From NCBI GenBank assembly GCA_902521725.1, contig CABYTF010000003.1, positions 1 to 64,000 on the forward strand: DNA of 64,000 bases, written 5' to 3'. The position numbers and the translations under genes were made by a program. The notes under the pieces are model-generated. The model had not been told where the DNA came from, searched no databases, and saw only the letters and a program-made list of their open reading frames with translations. This DNA is from an uncultured Gammaproteobacteria bacterium (GTDB lineage Bacteria > Pseudomonadota > Gammaproteobacteria > GCA-002705445 > GCA-002716945). Of this stretch, positions 8,685 to 17,347 are shown in pieces; position 1 is the first letter of the stretch, and every line of letters begins with the position of its first letter.

Positions 8685-9844
8685 TATGTTGTGTATTCTG
8701 AATTTATTCGAACATATTCATATGAAAGATCACAAAAATATATGCTCTGCTTATGTTTACCATGATTTAAGTCGACTGTAATCTCGATAGTATTTTTCTT
8801 CATTGATTTCTGAAGTCTTTTAGATCCATTATCAAATGAGATACCATTTTTGAAACATAAAATATTATTTATCTTAAGTATAATATTAAGAGGCTTAATA
8901 CCGCTAGATTGAACAGATCCTATACTGGCAATTATTCTCCCCCAGTTAGGATCCTCCCCAAACATAGCAGCTTTAACAAGAATCGAGCTAGATAATTTCT
9001 TTGATACTTCCTGAGCAAGGATTAAACTTCTTGCGTTTATAACATTCAGCTTGATGAATTTTGTCGCACCTTCCCCGTCTTTCACTATTAATGATGATAG
9101 TCTTATAAAAAAATCAGAAGCATATGATAAAAATTTAGCCTCAGTAGATTTGCTTCTCATGTTCAATTTTGTGCTTCCCGTTGAGGAAAATACTACACTA
9201 TCATTAGTAGACATGTCGGCGTCAACAGATATACTGTTAAATGAAAGATTTGCACAATGCTTTAAATACTTATTTAGTTGGGTCTTTGATAAGTCAACAT
9301 TTGTCTCGATAAAACTCAGCATGGTAGCCATATTAGGTTCTATCATACCAGCACCTTTGCATATACCACTAAAAATGACTTTTTTAGATCCTATCGTATA
9401 TGTCTGTGTAAGATGTTTCGGGAATTTATCGGTGGTCATAATAGCTGATGCTGCATTTTTTATATTTGAGTAAATATTTAGATTACTATTTGTTATAGAT
9501 TCAATAATTTTTTTGATAGGAAGTTGCCTTCCTATAATACCTGTAGACATTATGAGGATCTGATCTGAAGAGCAGTTAAGTTTCTTTGATAATGTATTCA
9601 GTATTTGTTTGGCATTATTATGTCCCTCTTTACCAGTACAGGCATTGGCATTTCCTGAATTTATGAATATGTATTTTATTATCCCAGATTTAATATTTTT
9701 TCTTGAGATAACAACTGGAGCAGCAGCGAACCTGTTCTTTGTTGTGATCATGGCTGTATTGCTACCTGTTGGGATATAAATCAGAAGACCATCAATAGCA
9801 TTTTTTTTTATACCTAGCTTTAATGTAACAAATTTCGTAGGCAT
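8684..9844 (-). CDS. argJ: Glutamate N-acetyltransferase / amino-acid acetyltransferase ArgJ
   Basis: Bifunctional ornithine acetyltransferase of the cyclic arginine pathway. The precursor is self-cleaved before a conserved Thr: here GAGMIEPNMATMLSFIETN (about residues 163-181) carries the ATML site. Other hallmarks are FINSGNANACTG, the glycine-rich MSTGIIGRQLP and GEDPNWGRI near the C-terminus. 386 residues is slightly shorter than typical (400-410). The ATG overlaps the secA stop by 1 bp, so argJ is probably expressed from the secA transcript. Confidence 0.94.
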   Translation of the reverse strand: MPTKFVTLKLGIKKNAIDGLLIYIPTGSNTAMITTKNRFAAAPVVISRKNIKSGIIKYIFINSGNANACTGKEGHNNAKQILNTLSKKLNCSSDQILIMSTGIIGRQLPIKKIIESITNSNLNIYSNIKNAASAIMTTDKFPKHLTQTYTIGSKKVIFSGICKGAGMIEPNMATMLSFIETNVDLSKTQLNKYLKHCANLSFNSISVDADMSTNDSVVFSSTGSTKLNMRSKSTEAKFLSYASDFFIRLSSLIVKDGEGATKFIKLNVINARSLILAQEVSKKLSSSILVKAAMFGEDPNWGRIIASIGSVQSSGIKPLNIILKINNILCFKNGISFDNGSKRLQKSMKKNTIEITVDLNHGKHKQSIYFCDLSYEYVRINSEYTT

Positions 9845-12423
9845 TACAGTTTACCACAACATTGCTTAAACTTCATGTTTGTCACAGGGCATCTTTTATT
9901 TCTCGGTACATCACCATTGCTTGCATTAAGCAAACACTCTGGATTATCTGATTTTTTTGGAATTTTATTATTAACCGTCTCGCTAGCGTATTTTGTATTA
10001 TAATTTTCAATTTTAATTCTACAACAAATTTTCAAGATCTCTTTTGCAATATCTGCTAGCATGATATTAAACATTTCAAAAGATTCTCTCTTGTACTCAT
10101 TTTTTGGATTCTTTTGTGCATAACCTCTTAACCCTATAGACTGTCTTAAATAATCCATAGAACTAAGATGATTTCTATATTCCTCATCTATAACAGCAAG
10201 TGAGATATTTTTTATTAACTCATTATACTCACTAGCTGAGAGATTCTTTACATTATCTTTGATTTTTACTGCTAAAAGATCTTGAAGATGTTCTTTAAGC
10301 TTATTCTCGTTGAATATATTTCCTTCGATCATCTTATGAAAATCTATTTCAAGTTGAAAGTCAGTTTTAATCATCTCGTTAAAAGTAGAGAGCACAACGT
10401 CATGCTTAAGAAGTTCGTCCCTATTAATTTCAATGAAGTCTTGTGCGTAGTTCTCACAAATTGTTGCAACTAGAGTATCTCCATTATTATTTAAAATATA
10501 GTCCCTTTGTTGATAGATTAGTTTTCTTTGTTCATTAGAAATATCATCATACTCTAAGAGCGTTTTACGTATGTCAAAGTTATGCGCCTCTACTCTTTTT
10601 TGGGCATTTTCAATAGATTTAGAGACCCACTTATGCTCGATTGCCTCTCCGTCTTCCATGCCAAGTTTTTTCATAATTTCTGAGACTTTATCTGAAGCAA
10701 AAATTCTCATCAAATTATCTTCCAATGATAGGAAGAATCTTGAGATACCAGGATCTCCTTGTCTACCAGATCTACCACGTAATTGATTATCTATGCGTCT
10801 AGATTCATGTCTCTCTGTGCCTACTACATATAAACCGCCAAGATCCTTAACCTTCTTATTATTTGCTTTCCATTCATCTGTGCCTTGGTCCTTTTTTCCA
10901 CCAAGCACAATATCTGTTCCTCTCCCGGCCATATTCGTTGCAATTGTTATAGACCCTAGTGCTCCAGCATTTTCAATAATTTCAGCCTCTTTTTGATGGT
11001 ACTTTGCATTTAATACGCTATGAGATATTTTTTTTGATTTAAGAATTTTTGATATATGCTCAGATGATTCAACTGAGGTAGTTCCAACTAGTATGGGTTG
11101 CCTTGTCTTATTAATTTCTACAATTTCATTTATTATCCTATCGTATTTTTCTTTTTCTGTAAGAAAAACTAAATCTACTTTATCATCTCTTATCATTTTT
11201 TTATGAGGTGGTATTTGAACAACCTCAAGGTTGTAAATTTGTGAGAATTCCTCTGCTTCTGTATCTGCTGTGCCCGTCATGCCACATATTTTATCAAACA
11301 TCCTAAAGTAATTTTGGAATGTAATTGCCGCATATGTTTGATTTTCTTGTTTTATACTTACATTTTCTTTTGCTTCTATTGCCTGATGTAGACCTTCAGA
11401 CCATCTTCTACCAGACATCTTTCTTCCAGTAAATTCATCAATAATGACTATCTCATTGTTCTCAACAACATAATCTTTATCCTTTTTGTAAATCAGATGT
11501 GCTTTAAGACCTGAATCAATATGACTGAATAATTGAATATTATTCGCACTATATATATCAGATGCTGATTCAATTAGATTTGTAGAAAGTAAAAGATTTT
11601 CAATAACAGATTGCCCCTCTTCTGTTAAAGACACAGATTTTTGTTTTTCCTCGAGGTTATAATAATTTGTATTGTTTTCAGATAAGAATTTTTTGATAAT
11701 TTTATTTATGACTGAGTAAGTATTGTTAGTTTTATTACTTGAGCCAGATATTATCAGAGGCGTTCTTGCTTCATCAATAAGAACAGAGTCGACTTCATCA
11801 ATAATTGCATAGTTCAAGCTAGTCTGACATTTATCACCAGAACTTAATGCCATGTTGTCTCTTAAGTAATCAAAGCCTAATTCATTGTTTGTGCCATAGA
11901 TTATATCAGAATCATATACATCCTTCCTTTTACTAGGTGACACCATGCTGTTCACGAAACCAACAGTCAAGCCCAAAAATTCATAAATAGAGCCCATCCA
12001 CTTTGAGTCGCGCTCAGCAAGATAATCATTAACCGTAACAATGTAGACAGGCTTACCAGTCAACGAATTAAGATATGCCGGTAGTGTGCTTACAAGCGTT
12101 TTACCCTCTCCTGTTTTCATTTCACTAATTTTTCCCTCATGTAATGCAATACCACCAAGTAATTGTTCGTCAAAATGTCTAAGTCCAAGTACTCTTTTAG
12201 ACGCTTCTCTTACTACAGCATAGGCCTCTTCTAGAAGCTCATTAAGATTATGGGACGTGAGGTATCTTTTTTTAAGATCATTTGTAAATAATTTCAGTTC
12301 CTGATCAGATTTCTTTTCAAAAACTTGCTCTAAATCATTAATTTTTTTTACTCTGATAGCATATTCTTTCATTAGCCTAGAATTTCTACTACCGAATACT
12401 TTTTTGAGGATATTTCCTATCAT
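9844..12423 (-). CDS. secA: Preprotein translocase ATPase SecA
   Basis: ATP-driven motor that pushes preproteins through SecYEG. The 859 residues contain Walker A (KTGEGKT near residue 103), the DEVD helicase motif in IDEVDSVLIDEARTPLIISG, and the conserved IATNMAGRGTDIVLGG and GRSGRQGDPG blocks. The extreme C-terminus normally binds zinc through CxCx8C(H/C). Here it reads KRCPVTNMKFKQCCGKL, so one Cys is missing and another is shifted by a residue; the zinc site may be lost. There is no Shine-Dalgarno before the ATG. It is divergent from dciA, as in many gammaproteobacteria. Confidence 0.97.
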   Translation of the reverse strand: MIGNILKKVFGSRNSRLMKEYAIRVKKINDLEQVFEKKSDQELKLFTNDLKKRYLTSHNLNELLEEAYAVVREASKRVLGLRHFDEQLLGGIALHEGKISEMKTGEGKTLVSTLPAYLNSLTGKPVYIVTVNDYLAERDSKWMGSIYEFLGLTVGFVNSMVSPSKRKDVYDSDIIYGTNNELGFDYLRDNMALSSGDKCQTSLNYAIIDEVDSVLIDEARTPLIISGSSNKTNNTYSVINKIIKKFLSENNTNYYNLEEKQKSVSLTEEGQSVIENLLLSTNLIESASDIYSANNIQLFSHIDSGLKAHLIYKKDKDYVVENNEIVIIDEFTGRKMSGRRWSEGLHQAIEAKENVSIKQENQTYAAITFQNYFRMFDKICGMTGTADTEAEEFSQIYNLEVVQIPPHKKMIRDDKVDLVFLTEKEKYDRIINEIVEINKTRQPILVGTTSVESSEHISKILKSKKISHSVLNAKYHQKEAEIIENAGALGSITIATNMAGRGTDIVLGGKKDQGTDEWKANNKKVKDLGGLYVVGTERHESRRIDNQLRGRSGRQGDPGISRFFLSLEDNLMRIFASDKVSEIMKKLGMEDGEAIEHKWVSKSIENAQKRVEAHNFDIRKTLLEYDDISNEQRKLIYQQRDYILNNNGDTLVATICENYAQDFIEINRDELLKHDVVLSTFNEMIKTDFQLEIDFHKMIEGNIFNENKLKEHLQDLLAVKIKDNVKNLSASEYNELIKNISLAVIDEEYRNHLSSMDYLRQSIGLRGYAQKNPKNEYKRESFEMFNIMLADIAKEILKICCRIKIENYNTKYASETVNNKIPKKSDNPECLLNASNGDVPRNKRCPVTNMKFKQCCGKL

Positions 12424-12472
12424 ATTTTATACATTATGAAATATGGTTTATCATACAATAAATGGATGCTAT

Positions 12473-12739
12473 ATGAAAAAGATATCGGATTTTATCCCTA
12501 ATAAAATACTCAAGAAAAAAGAGACTATTGGTGAGTTAGACGAAATCCTTATCAATGCATCTGATGACAATATGAAACATAAAATTCATGTAATTAACTA
12601 CTCAGAGACTACTATAACTATTGAATGTGACAGTAGTTCCGTTGGCTCGATACTTAGATTCGAGAGAGAAAAATACCTAGAAATATTTAAAAACTATGGT
12701 TTATATAATATTCAGGATATAAGAATAAAGATTAAATAG
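12473..12739 (+). CDS. dciA: DciA-like DUF721 protein
   Basis: Small protein of the DUF721 family that contains DciA, the ancestral bacterial helicase (DnaB) loader. It has 88 residues from the ATG at 12473; an in-frame ATG 30 nt upstream would add ten unlikely residues (MVYHTINGCY). The family core is visible as alternating strands and a helix: [26 protein letters not shown], in parts, ending IRIKIK. The location between secA and lpxC is the standard gammaproteobacterial one. Its 3' end overlaps convergent lpxC by 8 bp. Confidence 0.72.
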   Translation: MKKISDFIPNKILKKKETIGELDEILINASDDNMKHKIHVINYSETTITIECDSSSVGSILRFEREKYLEIFKNYGLYNIQDIRIKIK

Positions 12740-13640
12740 ACTCTGTTACATGAGTGAAAAGTATCGGTGTCTTATCCTCATCCTCAATGATTACCTGCTC
12801 CCATGCATTTTCATTGTTGACAAGTTCACGAAGTAAAAGGTTATTAAGATGATGTCCTGATTTAAATGCAGAGAATGACCCGATTAGGCTATGGCCAAGA
12901 AGATATAAGTCACCAATTGCGTCTAGTATTTTATGCTTTACAAACTCGTCTTTGTATCTTAATCCATCTTCATTGACGATTTTATAATCATCTATCACGA
13001 TTGCGTTATTAACGCTCCCACCGAGTGCTAAATTATTTTTTCTCAAATTCTCTATGTCTTTTGCAAAGCCAAAAGTTCTTGCTCTACTTACTTGGCTTAA
13101 ATAAGAAATAGTTGAGAAGTCTATAGTTGAGGTTTGTGTTTCCTTTGGAAAGGAAGGATGATCAAAGTCGATTGTAAAAGCAACCTTAAATCCATCAAAG
13201 GGCTCAATCTTAGCCCATTTATCATTTTGCTTAACTTCGATATCTTTTGTAATTTTAATAAACTTCTTGGGATGGTTTTGCTCGCTGATACCTGCTGATT
13301 GTATCAGAAAGACAAATGGACGTGAGCTTCCATCCATTATAGGGACTTCTGGACCATCTAATTCGATAGTAGCATTATCAATACCTAAACCAGCTAGAGC
13401 AGATAGTAAATGCTCTACCGTTGATACACTGACGGAGCCATTTGAAATTGTAGTTGAAAGTCTAGTATCATGAACATTTTTTAAAGATGCCGTTATAGGG
13501 TCGCTTGTCATATCAGTACGAATAAACACTATACCTCTATCCGGTTTTCCAGGATTTATCCTCAGATTAATTTTTTTACCAGTATGAAGACCCACGCCGG
13601 TAGCGGTTATACTGCTGGATAATGTTCTCTGTTTCAACAT
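12732..13640 (-). CDS. lpxC: UDP-3-O-acyl-N-acetylglucosamine deacetylase LpxC
   Basis: Zinc deacetylase, the committed step of lipid A synthesis. The 302 residues have [10 protein letters not shown] (zinc ligand His77) and the C-terminal [16 protein letters not shown] with the second His and the Asp ligand. GxVxNAIVIDD-like residues ([12 protein letters not shown]) and VSRARTFGF are also typical. It is usually preceded by ftsZ; here ftsZ is absent and the upstream neighbour is ftsA, 65 bp away. The gene has its own near-consensus promoter with no room for a leader or Shine-Dalgarno, so translation probably begins on a leaderless message. Confidence 0.96.
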   Translation of the reverse strand: MLKQRTLSSSITATGVGLHTGKKINLRINPGKPDRGIVFIRTDMTSDPITASLKNVHDTRLSTTISNGSVSVSTVEHLLSALAGLGIDNATIELDGPEVPIMDGSSRPFVFLIQSAGISEQNHPKKFIKITKDIEVKQNDKWAKIEPFDGFKVAFTIDFDHPSFPKETQTSTIDFSTISYLSQVSRARTFGFAKDIENLRKNNLALGGSVNNAIVIDDYKIVNEDGLRYKDEFVKHKILDAIGDLYLLGHSLIGSFSAFKSGHHLNNLLLRELVNNENAWEQVIIEDEDKTPILFTHVTESI

Positions 13641-13646
13641 ACGAAA

Positions 13647-13675
13647 ATTCTATCAAAATGTAATAAATCTATCAA
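13647..13675 (-). promoter_or_regulatory. lpxC sigma-70 promoter (leaderless configuration)
   Basis: On the minus strand TTGATA (13670-13675), a 17-bp spacer and TAGAAT (13647-13652) match the -35/-10 consensus at five of six positions each. A TG sits one base upstream of the -10 (extended -10). Only six bases separate the -10 from the lpxC ATG, so the expected start is at or next to the A of the ATG. Confidence 0.7.
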
Positions 13676-13704
13676 ATTATAATGTTTAGACAAAAGAGGG
13701 ATAA

Positions 13705-14949
13705 TTAAAGTTCTTTCTGAAAATAATCCGACAGTTTCTTAGCATATCTGTCAAACATAGAGCCAATTTTAGATGTATATTTATTTTTTGAGGACATCAA
13801 GTTAATCTCCTTGTACCTGTATAATAGCAGTCCTACTGCTGTAGAGTATCTAGTTTTACCACGCAGATCCTCAAGTCCCTTTATTGATTTTGGGGATCCA
13901 ATTCTTGAAGGTTTTTGAAAATAAGACTCTGCAAAATTATCTAATCCCTCAAGCTTTGCTCCTCCTCCTGTAAATACTAATCCAGCCCTTATTTTGCTTG
14001 AATAACCGCTGTTAGCAATTTCTTTTTGTATAGCATCAAATATTTCATTGACTCTGGCTGCAATAATTTGAGACAGTATAGTTTTTGTTGTTTCAGTATC
14101 TGGCTTATCTGAAACTGATGGTACAGGAATTTTTACATCCATATCACTATTTGATGAAACGCAACCGTGCTGTATTTTAATTTCCTCAGCTGCATCTAAG
14201 GATGTGCATAGTATTATTCTAATATCATTCGTAATCATCTGACTACCAATTGGAATAACAGCAGTATGTTTAATGGTGCCCTCTGTAAAAATTGCTATAT
14301 CTGTTGTTCCACATCCTATATCAATCAGACAAACGCCCAAATCACGTTCCTCGTTAGAGAGGACTGCTTCACTAGAGGCCACTGGTTGTAGGACATAATC
14401 ATCAATCTCTAATAAACTATTATTTATACATTTAGTTAAGTTTCTTTTAGCAGTAGATGATGTAGTAATGATATGAACATTCGCTTCCAATCTTGCTCCT
14501 GCCATACCTAGTGGCTCTCTGATACCTGATTGTCCATCAATAGTATAATGTTGCTCAATAGAATGAAGTATCTCTTGATCTTTAGGAATCTGAATATTCT
14601 GGGCATTATTTAGAACTTTTTCTTTATCTTCAGGGGTTACCTCATCATTTAGAATATTTACTGCGCCGTTTCCGTTGTAACTCTGTATGTGATTGCCAGC
14701 AATTCCTGTAGTTACAGATTGAATATTACAGGTAGACATTGAGCTAGCTTTTTCTTTTGCTCGTCGAATACTTGACACAGTTGCATCTATCTCAGAAATA
14801 ACACCCTTGTTAAGGCCACTACATGGCTCATTGCCAATACCAATGATTCTTAATTCTCCTTTATCATCAATGTCAGCTACTAGGCATAAGACTTTGGATG
14901 TACCTATGTCTAGTGCAACAAGAGTATCTGTGCTTTTTACATTACTCAT
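13705..14949 (-). CDS. ftsA: Cell division protein FtsA
   Basis: Actin-like protein that tethers FtsZ to the membrane. The 414 residues start with the ATPase phosphate-1 loop ALDIGTSKVLCLVAD and include the phosphate-2 loop CLIDIGCGTTDIAIF. The adenosine loop is VFTGGGAKLEGL. A C-terminal amphipathic helix (SMFDRYAKKLSDYFQKEL) suits membrane anchoring. A minus-strand TATAAT lies 8 bp before the ATG with no Shine-Dalgarno. ftsZ, its nearly universal downstream neighbour, is missing here and instead lies 13 kb away within the same cluster. Confidence 0.96.
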   Translation of the reverse strand: MSNVKSTDTLVALDIGTSKVLCLVADIDDKGELRIIGIGNEPCSGLNKGVISEIDATVSSIRRAKEKASSMSTCNIQSVTTGIAGNHIQSYNGNGAVNILNDEVTPEDKEKVLNNAQNIQIPKDQEILHSIEQHYTIDGQSGIREPLGMAGARLEANVHIITTSSTAKRNLTKCINNSLLEIDDYVLQPVASSEAVLSNEERDLGVCLIDIGCGTTDIAIFTEGTIKHTAVIPIGSQMITNDIRIILCTSLDAAEEIKIQHGCVSSNSDMDVKIPVPSVSDKPDTETTKTILSQIIAARVNEIFDAIQKEIANSGYSSKIRAGLVFTGGGAKLEGLDNFAESYFQKPSRIGSPKSIKGLEDLRGKTRYSTAVGLLLYRYKEINLMSSKNKYTSKIGSMFDRYAKKLSDYFQKEL

Positions 14950-14977
14950 CTTGGAATATTATATCTCATTTAAGCTC

Positions 14978-15622
14978 TTATTTGATAGCAAAACCATTGG
15001 AATATCTCATATCAATAGATTTAATTTCTCTCTCAAACAACTGTTGAAGGTCCTCATATGCTAGTACTAATCTGTGAAGATTTACTTCATAATTGTCTCG
15101 ATCAGATATTAAGATATTCCTCGATGTAAATACTTTTATCAAAGAATTATGAATTTCAATTTTCTTTATATCTAGATTGATTTTCTGCAATAGTTTGCCA
15201 GTAAGAATCAGGGTATTCATGGAGCTTAAACTATCATATGTGTAATCATTTATGATTGGTATGTGTATCGGCAAGGATGAATCTTCAATAATCGTCCCAT
15301 CCATCATCATGATCTTTGAGTTATAGATAGCATATGGCTCTTGAGGTATAATAATAATCTCTAGTTTATCTGGAAAAGATTTTTTTATTTCTACATCCTT
15401 TATCCAACCATCAGCCCTTATAGTGTTTTTTATATCATTTAGATCAAGAGACAACAGATCTTGACCTTGAATTGAAACAACTATGTCATTGATTTTTTCA
15501 TTGTCATACTTAGAGCTAGTTGATGTTATTTCAACTTCATGAATAGGATAAACAAAATAGTCCGACATATATAAAATGAGGCTTAATAGAAAAAAAATTA
15601 ATACTAATAGAATTTTAGGCAT
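14978..15622 (-). CDS. ftsQ: Cell division protein FtsQ
   Basis: Bitopic divisome protein. The 214 residues begin with a transmembrane helix (about 3-20) followed by a POTRA domain (VHEVEITSTSSKYDNEKI-like strand region, then GWIKDVEIKKSFPDKLEIIIIPQEPYA in segments) and the FtsQ beta domain. It overlaps ddl by 8 bp and precedes ftsA by 28 bp, the standard order. Shorter than E. coli FtsQ (276), mainly at the C-terminus and the cytoplasmic tail. Confidence 0.9.
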   Translation of the reverse strand: MPKILLVLIFFLLSLILYMSDYFVYPIHEVEITSTSSKYDNEKINDIVVSIQGQDLLSLDLNDIKNTIRADGWIKDVEIKKSFPDKLEIIIIPQEPYAIYNSKIMMMDGTIIEDSSLPIHIPIINDYTYDSLSSMNTLILTGKLLQKINLDIKKIEIHNSLIKVFTSRNILISDRDNYEVNLHRLVLAYEDLQQLFEREIKSIDMRYSNGFAIK

Positions 15623-16517
15623 CGATACCCATAATTTCTAAAACAAGTTGGTAATAGCTCAAACCATATACTTTCGCTGCTTTAGGTACTAGGCTGTGAT
15701 CTGTCATACCGGGTATTGTATTAATCTCAAGTAAAATTACTGAGTTGTCACTGATAAAGAAATCAACTCTTGCCCATGTTTTACACCCTAAAGCATTAAA
15801 TGACTTCATGACTTGATTGCTGATTGAGCTAACCATGTCTGGGCTCAGTTCAGGGAATAAAAATTTTGTTTCATCGGATTTATATTTTGCTTCAAAATCA
15901 TAGAAATCATTAGAAGGAACGATCTTTATAATCGGGAGAACTTTATTATTAAGGATAGCGGCTGTGTACTCATCAGAAGATATTTTTTTTTCTATCATAA
16001 ACTCTCTGTTATTTTTGCTTTGTAGAAAGTTATCAAAATCATCATTGTTTTTGATCTGATAAATATTATTACTTGAACCAGAGCATGTATCTTTTATAAA
16101 AAATATATTTCCATAGGAGTTTGTTAGCTCTTCATAACTTTGATCTGAATAAATTTCAAAATCTGGCGTTATTAGATTGTGTTGTCTCCATATCTTTTTT
16201 GTCTTGAACTTATTAAATGATAAATGTGAGGAATGGGAATTAGTGCCACAGTATTTTATACCCATATCATCCAAATAACTTTGTATTTTTCCATCTTCAC
16301 CACCCTCACCATGAACAAGGTTAAATACTAAATCTATAGAATTATTATTTAAAAAAGATTTCAGATCATCATATGAATCGCTTTTCATATCATACAAAAC
16401 AACATTATGTTTATTTTCTAGGAGAGCTTTATATACATCCTGGGAACTTTTTAGAGATATTTCTCTCTCATTAGACCAGCCGCCTCCCAGAATACAAATA
16501 TTATAATCCTTGCTCAT
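15615..16517 (-). CDS. ddl: D-alanine--D-alanine ligase
   Basis: ATP-grasp ligase making D-Ala-D-Ala for the peptidoglycan pentapeptide. The N-terminal GGWSNEREISLKSS (about residues 11-24) and VHGEGGEDGKIQ match the D-Ala binding region. The C-terminal RVDFF...LLEINTIPGMTDHSL carries the metal-binding Glu/Asn typical of Ddl. 300 residues, normal for DdlB. It is coupled to murB by a 4-bp overlap and to ftsQ by 8 bp. Confidence 0.95.
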   Translation of the reverse strand: MSKDYNICILGGGWSNEREISLKSSQDVYKALLENKHNVVLYDMKSDSYDDLKSFLNNNSIDLVFNLVHGEGGEDGKIQSYLDDMGIKYCGTNSHSSHLSFNKFKTKKIWRQHNLITPDFEIYSDQSYEELTNSYGNIFFIKDTCSGSSNNIYQIKNNDDFDNFLQSKNNREFMIEKKISSDEYTAAILNNKVLPIIKIVPSNDFYDFEAKYKSDETKFLFPELSPDMVSSISNQVMKSFNALGCKTWARVDFFISDNSVILLEINTIPGMTDHSLVPKAAKVYGLSYYQLVLEIMGIDA

Positions 16518-17347
16518 TTCAGTAGAATTACTTCCTCATCAAGTTTTATATTAAACTTAGATATTATTACTTCTTTGACTCGTCTTAACAAAACTAGAAA
16601 ATCTTTGTAAGTTCCTGATCCATCATTAATAAAATAATTTGAATGTTTGTGAGAAATATATATCCCACCAGCACGAGAACCCTTTAGTTGCGCACTATCT
16701 ATTAATTTAGCTGCATGATCTCCCGATGGGTTTTTAAATATACAACCACATGATAGTTGATTAATTGGTTGACTGGTCTTTCTTTTCTGATTCAGTAAAT
16801 TAAGAAGATTCATATCAAAACTTGTTGTTTGTTTGAGGAGTTTAACAGATATTATGATAGAGCTTTTATCAATGTTTGATGTTCTATATGAGTATGACAT
16901 CTCATTTCTTTTCAATGTATAAATCATCCCATTCTTATCTAATAAATCTAGGCTATAAACATAAGGCATAATCTCTTTATCAAATGCCCCAGCATTCATA
17001 GATACTGCTCCAGCAATAGTACCTGGAATTCCGTATAAAAATTCATAACCTGGCTGTCTGTTATCATGGAGATACCTCGCTAATCTCGTACATGAAATAT
17101 TGCTAGAACATGATATGTACTTATTATCAAGGTGAATATATTTTTTCATTCTTTTTAGGCTTACAATGGATCGATCATAGAATTCAGTAATGAAGCATAT
17201 ATTTGATCCATTACCTATAAATAATGGATCTTTACTAATAATCTGCAAAAGTTCTGTCTTATCCTCTGGGCATATAAATTCTTTACAATGACCACCAAGG
17301 CCGATAGTAGTAATCTTTTTTAGAGGATATCTTTTTTTAATAATCAT
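16514..17347 (-). CDS. murB: UDP-N-acetylenolpyruvoylglucosamine reductase MurB
   Basis: FAD/NADPH enzyme producing UDP-MurNAc. The 277 residues show the FAD-binding stretch PLFIGNGSNICF and the GIPGTIAGAVSMNAGAF motif. YSYRTSNI and the catalytic-Ser region CGCIFKNPSGDHAAKLID are also present. The short length resembles the type II (compact) MurB rather than the 342-residue E. coli form. It overlaps murC by 4 bp and ddl by 4 bp. Confidence 0.94.
   Translation of the reverse strand: MIIKKRYPLKKITTIGLGGHCKEFICPEDKTELLQIISKDPLFIGNGSNICFITEFYDRSIVSLKRMKKYIHLDNKYISCSSNISCTRLARYLHDNRQPGYEFLYGIPGTIAGAVSMNAGAFDKEIMPYVYSLDLLDKNGMIYTLKRNEMSYSYRTSNIDKSSIIISVKLLKQTTSFDMNLLNLLNQKRKTSQPINQLSCGCIFKNPSGDHAAKLIDSAQLKGSRAGGIYISHKHSNYFINDGSGTYKDFLVLLRRVKEVIISKFNIKLDEEVILLK

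Noticed and set aside
12443-12472. Upstream ATG of dciA
   Set aside because: The ten extra residues do not resemble the family and the ATG at 12473 begins the conserved region.
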